Shown here: in pieces, positions 22,699 through 33,349 of the stretch
Numbering within the stretch: position 1 is the stretch's first letter
How the letters are laid out: each line of letters opens with the position of its first letter
Assembly: GCA_031310005.1 (NCBI GenBank)
Contig: CM062380.1
Location: 4,402,001 to 4,466,000, forward strand
Direction: 5' to 3'
Source: Dactylellina haptotyla
Lineage: Eukaryota; Ascomycota; Orbiliomycetes; Orbiliales; Orbiliaceae
Length of the DNA: 64,000 nt
Program-made: the position numbers and the translations under genes
The notes under the pieces: model-generated
What the model saw: the letters and a program-made list of their open reading frames with translations, nothing else
Databases searched by the model: none
What the model was told of the DNA's origin: nothing

Positions 22699-23443
22699 AT
22701 GAATGTTTACGAAGACAACCAATGCGACATCCAATATGACATCGCCCTCGAGTTCGAATATTCCCCTTTGCGGGATGATGGAGATATGATCTCAGTTTGC
22801 CATTCTCTTTTACCCAAATATGACGAAATAGATCATAGCCCTGATTCAGGTCCCGGACTGCAGTGCTACAAACTGAAATATAGCGAAAAAGATACTTCGG
22901 TCTCCATACAGCTGCCCAGTGGAATTGCTACCGCAAACATTAACTTCGCAACACCAAAAGTACCAGTTATAGCCATATTGGAAACGGAGAACGCCGAACT
23001 AGTTAAACTTAACCAGACAAAAGATGCCTTTACTTTCATGACCTCGACGGCAGAATTCTCATGGGTCTTTCGCCCCCAGAAGAAAGATACGCTTGTGCTT
23101 GTCAAAAACTTGAGAAGCTCAGCGGATGATGGCACCATAACCGAGAAAGCGGCAGCCAGATTAATTTTATGCCATCCGGAATCCAAACTCTTAAGTTTAG
23201 AGATCGATAGCCGTGAAATTAGTGCGGCGATATGCCTAGGATCTGCGATTGCTCATTTGCGGAGCCAGAATGATCATCTCCGAGGGAAAAAGCCGTTGAC
23301 TATTGGACGCGCAAAGGCTGGCTTTCCAGAAATTATTGGCGGCGTGCTGATGATCGCGATTACTCTTCCTCTGTGAGTTGGCTTATTTTTGGTTTCTTGT
23401 AGCTAAGTTCGTGCTAACATCTTCAAGTTGGTTCCTCGGATAG
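22699..23443 (+). CDS. Unrecognised 229-residue protein
   Basis: Exon 1 runs from ATG 22699 to 23372, exon 2 from 23428 to TAG at 23443, joined by an intron with GTGAGT donor and GTGCTAAC branch (phase 2). The frame is open a little upstream of 22699, so an additional 5' exon is possible. The protein is hydrophilic with alternating beta-like segments (YDIALEFEYSPL, PVIAILETENAELVKL, DTLVLVKNLRSSADDG), then a helical region and a short hydrophobic end (IIGGVLMIAITLPLWFLG) that could be a C-terminal membrane anchor. A TATA-like CTATAAAG lies about 200 bases upstream (22490). No family recognised. Retained splice sites and unbroken frame suggest a real gene. Confidence 0.55.
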
Positions 23444-24476
23444 ATTTTGAGGGCATTCATTGCTAGATATCAGAGGTGACGGTGGAAACTTTGATTACAT
23501 TGTTAATTGCTGGAATATAGAATATTCGGGAAGTTTTGACCTTAGATGCGGCAGCATCCCTCGAGCTACATACATTTCGATTGAGATTAAACATCACACA
23601 TTTTATTTGAGCTTTCAAGTCCAATCTCTACGTTCTAATGACGAAGCTCTTGTAGACAACTAGTGGATATATGGAGATATATTATCATCGCCCTTATCCC
23701 TTCTCTGTAAATACCAATCTTCCACTCGCAATTGATACACTTCGATGAAGTTTGACGTATTCCATTGGAATTTGATGGCTCTAGAGTCGCACTACAGTCG
23801 CATCTACCTTTGGCAGATCCAATTCTATCCTTCTCGCGTTTCTTTCTCTAGATGTAATGAACGAGAAGGCGTAGCTGACAATACGAAAGATCTCTTCGTG
23901 CAAGCTTCACATTTGGCACGTACTGCTTCGTATGAATCGAGTAATGTGGTCGGAAATTGGACGCGGTCAATCTTTGGTGATCTCTTCAAAATATATCCAA
24001 CGGAAACACTAATTTACGTGCTAACCATGGAGAAAAGTCGCCAAGACTCATTTCTACTTTCTATGAAAACACTGTTTTGGGATACATCATGAGTGTTAAT
24101 TGTCACGCCACTTTGCATGGGTTTGCAAGTAGCGCCTTCCTATATTAATTAATATAATCAACAAGGCATTTGCCTGTCGCTTCGTTCATGTTTATGATGG
24201 TCTCAAGCCAATATAAATACAGCCAATATAAGTGCATCTGAAAAGACTATAAAAAGAATAGAACTCTACACGTATCACTGAGTTCCTTCGAAATTTGTAA
24301 TCAATTAATCAAATTTAAGGCTTTTTTTGGTCTAGGACGGACGTACTACCGAATTCCCCTACCTAATTACTCTAGACATCCTCAAATGCGGACCTTGGAG
24401 AAAGGTTGCTCAACGCCGCTCAGCTGCATCAAGATACAGGATCCTGGTTCGGATCAAGTCACTATGCAATTTAAAA
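23444..24476. other. Intergenic or weakly coding
   Basis: An open frame at 23745-24092 (115 codons) has ordinary composition but no splice partners or motifs; it is left uncalled. The rest shows nothing. Confidence 0.35.
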
Positions 24477-24606
24477 TGCAATAACTTGATAATAGTAGGT
24501 TGGTAACAGGCCCACAGGTTACGATATTGATTGAATCCGGTCTTGCGCACTTTGCAAGCCGACTTGTGCATTACTAATTCTAAATTGACATTACCATTTT
24601 TAAAAA
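24477..24606 (-). repeat. Second, decayed copy of the 18591-18720 gene fragment
   Basis: The stretch repeats 18591-18720 in the same orientation (AACTTGATAATAGT, TCTTGCGCACTTTGCAAGCC and neighbours). On the minus strand it still reads QSAQDRIQSIS, a stop, then PVGLLPTYYYQV, against QSAQDWVQLISGAGGLLPTDYYQV in the first copy. Stops show it is dead. Confidence 0.7.
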
Positions 24607-24820
24607 GGGCAGTCTAATTTGTTATATAAAAGCTGCAATCGCAACCTCCAGCCTCTAGCTGAGGTAACATGGTTTCCACTCACACTTTGTAGTATGTAAT
24701 AGATAGATGAGAGACCTATACCTCCGAATATTAATGGCCGAACATATCTTGCCCAAGCTTTAGCTGACTTGATCAATTCTAAATAGTGGAATAAATCAAT
24801 ATAATTTTGTTTAATAATTT

Positions 24821-25133
24821 CTAGGTTAACATTAACAGCAAAACAAAAGATTTTAAAGCAGTAGAAAGATTGAACCCAGATGTTAATGCAGTAAGTGCAT
24901 CAAGAAAACTATATTTTTTGAGCAAACGGTTATAGTAGGTTATAGCGTTTTCCCAGGAGCTGGAGCTGGCTACAAGATACTTAGAGTCCGCTAGATTGAG
25001 GAGCATTCGCATTGCTCCGGAGAAGCGAAAGGCACGGATGCTGTCAAATCTTGGTGTGATCCATCGTATAATAAGTGCTGTGATAAGGAGTTTCCATCGG
25101 TCCCAGATCCCCGCAACATCGCCAAAGCCGGAG
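24821..25133 (-). CDS. Last exon of an unrecognised gene
   Basis: After a CATATAG acceptor at about 25134 the frame reads SGFGDVAGIWDRWKLLITAL, then FSGAMRMLLNLADSKYLVAS and WENAITYYNRLLKKYSFLDA, to a stop at 24821. A GTAAGT donor near 25170 gives a plausible upstream intron, but the upstream exon has two competing frames. It lies just above the decayed repeat copy at 24477-24606, so it may belong to the same unknown family as the 17.5-18.7 kb fragments. Helical, hydrophobic at its end. Possibly a pseudogene. Confidence 0.35.
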
Positions 25134-25630
25134 CTATATGAGGGTAGAGGTGCTGTGTAAACTTACCAACAATCACAAACGGCACAGTAAAGTTCGAAAT
25201 CCAGCCCACACCCGCAACTAGGCCGGGCTACCACTGGCCAAGGGAGGTGGATGATCCATTGCAAAGCCTGCTACTCGGTTAGCTGGAATCAAAATCAAAC
25301 CATTGGAGGGAATAGCTTGTTAGTTGTCTCACGATCTGGTCCAGTCTTGAGACATTGGAAATATACACTCCCAACAGTTCACAAATCCGCCTCCTTACAA
25401 CTTGCTGCACCAGATCTAATATAATCTTACAACGCGATTGGCGATTTTTTGGGGCGCATCAAAAAATAACCTTTTAGGATGTTACTAGGTTTTATCCGTT
25501 AGATTTATTGGTGTGATGTTTTCTTCACTTAATATAAAAAATCCTTTCACAATTTAGTTTTGGATAACCCCAAATACGTTCATTAATTGAGTTAGGTTTT
25601 GTCTTGTTCATGGCCTTATAATAACTTTGT

Positions 25631-27269
25631 TTAAACCGCATCCGAAGGATCTCCTGGAATACCCTCAATAGTTTGGCGGGCAGGTCGCACTGTGTTCTTA
25701 TCTGCCACCTTGCTCTCGTTATGCGTCTCTGCAATCTCCGCATCCCTAGCTCTTAGTTCAGCGTGGCGGGCTTCTCTCGCTAGAGCAGGGTCAACATGAC
25801 GTAGCGGTTTTTTTTGGAGTTCTTCCCTTATTCTCGCGATACCCTTAGCCTTCCAGGAATTGTAGCCTTCACCAGTGTTCGGGAACATGACGTAATTGTC
25901 GTCCCGAGTGATCCAACCAACAGGCTTTAAATTTGGTGGTGGAACCGACATAATCATATCAAGTTCGATGGCAATAGATTCGCAATAGCGGTCAAGGTTC
26001 AAATCATTAACATCGTCTCCGAACGGATCCTCAATCTCACGCCCAATAGCAGCGAAACCTAGAATAATATAGGCGGCGATCAAAGTACCGGGAATAGCGA
26101 TCCAACCTAACGGCTGAACAAGCTGAAATGGGAGGAAAAGAACCTATGGGGGCGTTAAAGATTGACGATAACGGGACGGAGCACGATAACATACATAAAG
26201 CCACGTAATCTGGCTAATGACGATATTATATGCAAGCGGTAACGGCGTTTGAGATATCCGCTCACAATTCGTAAGAGCGTCGTTCATACCACCGAGATAA
26301 GCCATTGCCATACTCTGACATGCGGAAATGGGAAGATATCCCTTGGCGATAGACATGTCAATGTAAGAACTAATGTAGGTCATGATTTCGAGCGGAAGAT
26401 TGCCATGAAGCTTGCCAGCTTTTTTATATGCTTTGTAACGTCGAGTCGGGTGTTTTTCAAGAAAGGAGATACCGAGATAGTTTGAAATCTGTTGTGTAGC
26501 TTTTAACGGTTTCCTTTGAGGGATACCTCCATCTTCGTGGGCTTGTTTAGCAAAGGTTTGTAAGTTGGTGATAAGACCCTGGAGATCTTTATAATCGTAC
26601 TCCGGCTGGTGGCGAAGTTTATGTTTGAGAGAGATACAAAATGCTAGAAGCAAGTTTATAGCGGTTAATTTGTCCAGCACGTCTTCTGTTGCCTCATCGC
26701 CTTCCTTCTCACGGGTGTGAACCCAAATAATACGTGCAAGGTTCCTAAAGCGCACCATCTATTTAGTCGGCTGATTCTTTCCTCGCAGCCTAGTTGTGAG
26801 ACACGAATTGCAATCATTTGTGTGGTACCTGATGTTTAAGGTCAAATTTCCCCAACATTTTCTACCTTCGTTGTACCTTTCATAGGCAGTCGAAGACCTG
26901 AAAGATAGAGCTAAACCGACTAAAAAACCGAGAACGGTCAAGAGAACCGAGTTGATGTTGAGTGGTTTCACCAGCTTGTGGACACAGGTAATCCATACGG
27001 CCCACGAAGCCACGAAAAGAAGAGGAATGATCAACCCTGGTAGCACGGAACCGCGGATTCGCATGAAATATGGTAACTTGGAAGCTTTCGTAGTATCGAT
27101 CGGCCCCGTCTACGATTTTCATCAGCTTCAAACCACAACACAAATGCATTTAAATGACAGAAAAATAAGACACCTTGAAGGGAGGGACACGTACAAAATA
27201 GGCGTCAATGTCGCTTTGCGTATCAGCACGGAGATGGCCACTCTGGCCCGCTGCCTTGTCGGTCTCCAT
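25631..27269 (-). CDS. Bestrophin-family anion channel (RFP-TM, UPF0187), 472 aa
   Basis: Four exons with matching phases: 27269-27195, 27109-26829, 26744-26195, 26143-25631; donors GTACGT, GTACCA, GTATGT. The start is chosen because it gives DIDAYFTGPIDTTKASKLPYFMRIRGSVLP, shown here in parts: DIDAYFTGP, then SKLPYFMRIRGSVLP, matching the family N-terminus. Further hallmarks: GLALSFRSSTAYERYNEGRK in the second helix region, NLARIIWVHTREKEG, PLPLAYNIVISQITWLY joined to VLFLPFQLVQPLGWIAIPG, and GREIEDPFGDDVNDLNLD near the C-terminal core. Fungal bestrophins form oligomeric chloride/anion channels in the plasma or other membranes. The tail after about residue 395 is Ala/Arg/Glu-rich and hydrophilic. 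Intact and the best-preserved gene of this part of the window. Confidence 0.92.
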
Positions 27270-29037
27270 ATTAATAGATTGCAGCGTCTAAGAATTCGAG
27301 AAAATACACTTAAAGCAACGAAACCGCCTCTATTCAAGGATACCCATCGGATTAAATACTTCCACAAAACTTTTGGTTGCACAGACTGTAGCCGAACTGA
27401 AAAGGAGTAAATTGGCTAACCAAAAACTGGAATTGCGGAGATAATGGATGGTCGCGTGAGCGAGAGAAACTCGATGCAAGAAAAACACTAAGAAAAGGAA
27501 AAAGAAAAAAGTGAATCTCAATGTTGGATGCGATCCTTATTCGCAGGTTCAACGAGACTCATACAAACAAGAGGAGTTTACCGAGGGCACAAGAGTTGAC
27601 AAGAAATCTCAGCCCCCCTTGGCATATGTGAAGTTGGCTTTCGGCTTGGCCCAGGAACAATAAAGACAGATCCATCAACCAAGAAACGCTCAAGCTAGAT
27701 TTGGATCGATTGCAATCCCTATTGCTAAGAAGACTGTAATACAGCCACCACGGGTTGTTGATGAGTCTGTTTGGCTCGCCTGTCTCGGTTTACCGCGAGC
27801 TGGTGGATTCCCAAACGGGAACGCGTTGTTTGCAAACATGTATTCAATAAGTAGCATGAAAGGTACTACAATCGCTCAAAACCGTATGAGTCTTGTGGTT
27901 TGAATTGCGCCGTGGAGGTGTTGGAACGGGTCTTGTGGTACAAGTCCAGCAAATGCTATACAGGGTTGGTTGCCCACCAGCGTCCAAAAGCCCTTTCTAC
28001 ATGCTATTTATTTGCATCAAATATTGCAAAAAAAATAGGTATCTTCTAAAGTGAATTAGCCAGGCCTTACAATGCGATGTGACACCGGAAAGCGGCGGAC
28101 TTCACCATTACACTATTCTCAGCAAGCTCGTCTGGCAGTAGCAAACGAAGTCGGTGCATTTATCCAACTGACCATCAAGACGGGGGTCAAGGAATCCAAT
28201 CAAACGCCAGGATGCCCAGAAAAATCTAACAACCCTGGAGGAATTTCCGTAACTTAATAAGCGGCCCCAGCTTGATGCGAACAAGACATAGTACAAGGCG
28301 TGGGACAGGACGCGGAACACGCCAAATGGCGCTGGCTGTGTTGATAGTCTTCGTTTAAACGGGTTTCAATTTTCTGATAGTCCAAGGTGGTAGCCGATAA
28401 CTGCACAAGCAAACCCCGATTTGACCCATACTAATACACGATACAGAAAGATTCGAACTGTTAGTCCTATTGCAATTGAGTTGACATCCGGAAATCGAAA
28501 ACATCCAGGAGTCTTTAAGACTAGAAATAGTGCTCTAATATAGCCCCGCAACGCCTCTTTCATCATACCGATGGATATGCTTACTGAGGATTCTGAAACT
28601 TTGTCTGTTTTTTTGCAGCATCTCCCCCAGATGAGTTAAAAGTTGGAATGACACCTTGTGTTGCAAGTCAGTTGGATGGGCAAGACATAATACATCTTCT
28701 ATTTGCCTCAGGTTCGGCTGAAGATTGGTCGGGGAATTTCAGGCAGCATATGGGTATTGAATATTGGTTACCCCGCGCACGCGCTCATTCCAGTGTATCG
28801 ATTAGCCACATTTTTAATATATGGTCCTCATTTTCTATTCAAAAAGCTTTATGTGTTATTCAGGGTCTATATCTGGATCCACCTACAAATGTTCCACGAA
28901 TATATTGCAAAACATTCGTGATAACGTGTGTTTATGTGGCTCTGAAGGGACAATGCTTCCGGTCTTTCTTTCATTTCCTTCCTCATCATCAATTTGGCAT
29001 CGTTGCGGTTCTAAGTCAAGTCGGCGCAACTAGAATA
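27270..29037. other. Intergenic, no supported gene
   Basis: Lies between the divergent bestrophin and 29038 genes. Short open frames (for example 28366-28566 minus) lack partners. The frame of the 29038 gene stays open upstream to 28648, but that part has low-complexity, noncoding-looking translation. Confidence 0.45.
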
Positions 29038-29490
29038 ATGTCTACCTCCGCCGGCTTCGACCTCTCGCCCCCCCTCTCATCTCCCGAAGACCACACTCTC
29101 TGGAGTAACTTCATCCTCAAACTGCAAGCCCTCTATAACCCTCTTTCCGTTGAGTTCTGCGGAGCCTATATTGGTTTTCACGCTGGTAAATTCGCCAGAA
29201 TTCCACTCGATGGACAATATTTCCTCTGCTTCAGCTTCACCCTCGCTAAGGATGCTGGTAGTGAGGAGCAGAAATATAACCATGAGTTATGGAAAGTAGC
29301 GGAAACTGCCGAAGAGGTATTCGGAAAAGAAAGAATTCATAGATGGATGGATGCAGCGGATAAAGGGAGAGTGTATAACTGGAGAGAGGTGAAGGAGAGC
29401 TTGAAGAAATATCGGAAGGTACTTGCTTACCTATCCTTTCTTTCGGAGGTGAGAAGCGGCAGCCGTAAAATAGAGAGATATCTGACATGA
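29038..29490 (+). CDS. Unrecognised 150-residue protein overlapping the SET-domain gene
   Basis: From ATG 29038 the protein reads MSTSAGFDLSPPLSSPEDH, then LWSNFILKLQALYNPLSVEF, and ends in a charged helical part (SLKKYRKVLAYLSFLSEVR). Composition and codon use look coding, with acidic/Ser start typical of fungal cytosolic proteins. Its stop overlaps the next gene's ATG as ATGA (29487-29490). An alternative is that a 49-bp intron (GTGAGA donor after FLSE, CTGAC branch, TTTCACAG acceptor at about 29500) splices this frame directly into the SET frame, giving one fused protein. No domain recognised. Confidence 0.6.
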   Translation: MSTSAGFDLSPPLSSPEDHTLWSNFILKLQALYNPLSVEFCGAYIGFHAGKFARIPLDGQYFLCFSFTLAKDAGSEEQKYNHELWKVAETAEEVFGKERIHRWMDAADKGRVYNWREVKESLKKYRKVLAYLSFLSEVRSGSRKIERYLT

Positions 29491-30458
29491 TTTCACAGCC
29501 CGGCCCTCAGCAGCTATTCTCGATCCAAACTGTTCCTAACAAAGGGAGAGGTCTGATTGCAACCGTTGACATTCCTATTGGCACTCGTATCCTCGCCGAA
29601 TCTCCTTTATTCACCCAATCTTGTCTTGGCCTTTTTGAAGCGCTTGAAGAAACTTTGGAAGCTAAACTCTCCCGTCTTTCCCCACTCTAGCAATCCCAAT
29701 TTTTCTCCCTTCACAATAAATACACGGCTTCATATCCCACTTGCACCGGCATCTTCAAAACCAACGCCCTCCCATGCGGCGTGGACTCACCCGTCGGCGC
29801 CGTCTACCCAACCATCTGTCTTATGAATCATGACTGTCTCCCAAATACAAATCATTATTGGAACGAAAACCTTCAACAGGAAACCATCCACGCCACCCAG
29901 CCCATCCCCGCTGGCTCAGAACTCACTATTTCTTATGCTACTTCGGAACCCAGAGATACCCGCCGCCAGAAGCTCCAGAACTCTTTCGGTTTCCTGTGCA
30001 GTTGCTCCCTCTGCTCCCTTTCCCCACCGGAAGCCCTCAAAAGCGATGCTCGCCGTGCTAAAATCACCACCCTTGACCCTCTAATCGGTAACGGCAACAT
30101 GGTTATGAATAACCCTGTCGATTGCCTTCAGGCCTGTCACACGGTATCCAAGCTGCTCAAGCAAGAATACCCGGGCTGCTATCAGCCATTACTAGCCAGG
30201 AGTTATTACGATGCCTTTCAGATATGCATTACTCATGGGGATCAAGCCCGTGCTACTGTATTCGCTGGAAGATTGTATGATCTGAGAGTACTGTGCGAAG
30301 GGAAGGATAGCCCAGAGATGTGGAAGGCTGAGGTACTGAGGGATAATCCGGAGGGGCATAGGAACTTTGGCGTGTCAAGTAGGTGGAAGAAGGGTATGGG
30401 AATGGTACCAAAGAGGTTGGATGAGGATGTGTTTGAGAAGTGGTTGTGGAGGTTGTAG
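29487..30458 (+). pseudogene. SMYD-like SET-domain protein broken by one in-frame TAG
   Basis: The reading has all SET landmarks: NKGRGLIATVDIPIGTRILA (N-SET), NHDCLPNTNHYWN (the NHxCxPN cofactor motif), GSELTISYA (ELxxxY) and FGFLCSCSLCS (post-SET cysteines), then a helical C-terminal part ending KWLWRL. Proteins of this type are putative lysine methyltransferases. One codon interrupts it: TAG at 29688-29690, between KLSRLSPL and QSQFFSLHNKY, exactly where relatives carry Gln or Arg; the frame is the same on both sides and no sensible intron removes it. CAG to TAG is a CpA-to-TpA change, the RIP-type mutation. No other lesion is seen, so inactivation would be recent. If assembly or strain variation restores the codon, this is a functional gene. 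Confidence 0.8.
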
Positions 30459-31022
30459 AATTATAATTCTACTTATAAATGCTGTCTAATTAAATTTGTC
30501 TATTGAATCATTGTCGACGTAAATACTTAATATTTACTTTATAATTTTCAAATCCTTACCGCTAACGGATTTTTATTTTTACGCTTTATACTTTATAATA
30601 GGCGTCGCCTACGTCTATTTTCTTTAAATCTCAGTAGGTGCCAATCTCTTCTTAAAATAGAACTACAGAAGATATAGATCTAATAGAATAGGATACGCTT
30701 TATAAAATCGCGCCTCTGATGGACAGATACCCAGCGGTATACCCCTAAGTTCTCCTAAAGGTTATTGCTCAAGATAGGTAGTAAGGGCGTGCGTATAGGA
30801 AAAAAGGAAGCTTTCGTCGAAAAATACTAAAGCACATCGGGTTGCAGACTGATACTTTCACACATGTATAAATAGGAATAGAATTTGCTCCATAGGCATG
30901 AGTCTTCCAATTGCAATAGACGATAGCAAGCCATAACTAAAAACCGACTTACAACAACACTAAACTAAAGTAATACCGCATGAGCTGATGAAATGATAAA
31001 TATTTAGCCCGTGTGCTCTTTA
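30459..31022. other. Intergenic between convergent genes
   Basis: AT-rich 3' flanks of the SET gene and of the 600-aa coiled-coil gene. No coding signal. Confidence 0.5.
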
Positions 31023-33349
31023 TTACTGACAATCAGGAATGCCATCCGCGTCCTCGTTTAAAGCAGGTGCCTGGATAGCCAGAGTACTGTTCGCTACAGT
31101 GCGAATACTGGCTGTCGTGTTATATTCCAATTTCTTCTTTTCCTAGATAAATGCCGAAAGGGGTAAGAGTATGTGGCTTAAAACTACTTATATAGCCGAA
31201 GAGATCTCAAAACTTACTGTTTTGGAAAGGCGGTCGATTTCTGCTACAGACCTCTGGCACCAACCCTCAAATTCGGCAGAGGCTTTTTTATATTCCGACT
31301 CTCTTACAGTCGTCAAGACTTCCATCTTATCTATCGCGGGTTTGATATAACGCTGGCTAACTTGGATATAAATCCCAGCAACATCGGATACTATAGATAA
31401 TCTGCCTTGCATGCGAAGTGCTTGTTCGATAAGTTCCACTTTGCTGGTGTTTGTAAACTCCAAGTTTTCGATTTCACGGGCGTCTCGCGCGTTACCCGAT
31501 CTCTCGACCCCGATGTCTATTTCTTTCAGGAATTTGTTAAGAGGACCAGACATAGTATGCCTCACATCATCGAGGATTTTGGTGAAGACCCCTTTCATGC
31601 CAGCTACACACTTATTCATGAAAGTTAAGGATTCTACGGCTTGGTTAATGATGACTAGAATTTCATCCTGTTAAAAACATAAAGACAAGTATCAGCTATC
31701 TTATTGATTAAATTCCTGAGAAAGATATTAGATGAGACTTACCAACTCCATGTTTTCATCCCGCAAATTTTGTAGATCAATTTTAGTTCGAGCAAGTTCG
31801 GATTCTATTTTCCAGCTTTTAACTTTCTCATCCTCCAATTGCTTTCTCGAAGTTAGAAGCGTCTGGGCGCTATTATTAGCAACGGCTTGCGCGGTTTCAA
31901 GTCTCTGTTGGGCATCCTTTTGAGCAATATCTAGCTGATCTTGTCTCAATTTCATCAGTGCAGTTACTCTTTCATTATGTTCCTGAAGGCGCTGGGTGAC
32001 TATCTTTTCATGTTCTTCCCGCGCTTTCTGGTATTTTTCTTGGTATTCGGCTCGCGTCTTATCAGATTCCCCTACAAGGAACTTTTTGGTGTACCCCCAA
32101 ACTCCAACGGACTCTATAACGGGGTCTAAATTATTTTAGTTGGTCTTAACAGAAGAATCAATAATCAAGGAAGTAGCGTTTTAGATACCTCTTGGCGGCG
32201 GCGTAAACGCCGGCGGGTTGAATTGAGGTAACGGTTCCGCCCCTTTCGGTAGGTATTCTAAAGCTGATATCCCGACTAATGAGTTGAGTTTATTTTTTAT
32301 TTCCTGGAGCTCGGCGTCATCTCTATCTCTTTGCTTCTCGAGCCGCTCGATTTCTTTCGCGTGGCTCGCTAACTCTTCTTCTCGTCTTGTCTGCTTCCGT
32401 CCGTCATCTTTTATACGTGTTTCGTTCTCGCCCTGCTTTTTGGATGTTTTACCTTAAGACTCCGAGAAACCGGCTAAGTAAGTTTCAAGATTACACTAGT
32501 TTTAGTTTATGGGATAAATTGGAATTCGAATACCCGCTTGTTCTTGAGTAGCCTTCCTAAGCGCCATGATGAAATCTAGCAGCTGAACGAATTTTTTTTG
32601 TATCGATTCTGCTTCATCTTTGCACCGTTCCGCCGTTTCCTTAAGATCTTCCATCGCTGGTCTGAGTCTATATTTAGCCTCTTCCTGATCATCTATCATT
32701 TCCAAAATTTTTGGAATCTACTCGACTTTAGTTTAATCTATCGTGCGCATTCGAGTTAGTGGAACTTACCATTCCTCTACTGCTTGTAATTTCTCCTGCA
32801 TAATTTCTCAAGCAATCCATTGCCCTTTCAGCATCACTGAATGCGATTCTTCCGAGATCACTACAATGCTGCAAATTTGTGCTGAGGTACTTGTACCTGT
32901 AAGTTCCGTTTATTATTAGCAATTAAACTAGGGCTACGAAAAGGAAATATCGGATTTTTCGGTACTGGAACCAGCACGACGTTTATGTTCACGGTAATCA
33001 AAAGCATTCTGTCGAGAGAACAATTCAAACAGCTTAAAGGGTGCGAATTTAGCCGAACTTACAGTTGTTGGATAGGCTTGTTATCTGAGTCGAGCCCCGT
33101 GATTGTGATTTCGATAGCACCAGCCTTCTTTTCCGTAGAGGCAACGAGGCAAATTGCCATAGCCCGGATGGCCTCTGGAGCCGTTTGTAAAACCGGGGCC
33201 CAGCTGTCATTTCTTGAAACTTCTTTGGTCAACTCTTGGATGATGATTGGGAGACTCTTTTTCAGTCTCCGCTGAATCTCGGCTTCCTTCAGCGCTCTTT
33301 CCTGGGCTTGATTCGAGACAGCGTTCTCGATTCTGGATGTGGACCACAT
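31023..33349 (-). CDS. Long coiled-coil protein, 600 aa (partner A of divergent pair)
   Basis: Seven exons, all phases consistent: 33349-33063, 32896-32770, 32717-32534, 32452-32189, 32113-31743, 31667-31218, 31142-31023. Introns are 50-90 bp with GTAAGT or GTAT donors and TAG/CAG acceptors. Residues 1-138 are a mixed helical domain; 139-260 are strongly charged heptad-like helix (RREEELASHAKEIERLEKQ); a Pro-rich break (PPAFTPPP) sits near 280; 300-410 is a second long helix (YQEKYQKAREEHEKIVTQR); 412-561 is a further helical domain; the tail has DADGIPDC. No signal peptide or membrane segment. No family is recognised; SMC-like database hits would be expected from coiled coil alone. It is divergent from the 34810 gene with similar architecture, suggesting a functional pair. 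Intact splice sites and frame argue that it is expressed. Confidence 0.75.

Noticed and set aside
28648-29037. Upstream extension of the 29038 gene in the same open frame
   Set aside because: Open for 390 bases but translation lacks domain-like composition; the ATG at 29038 begins a typical N-terminus.
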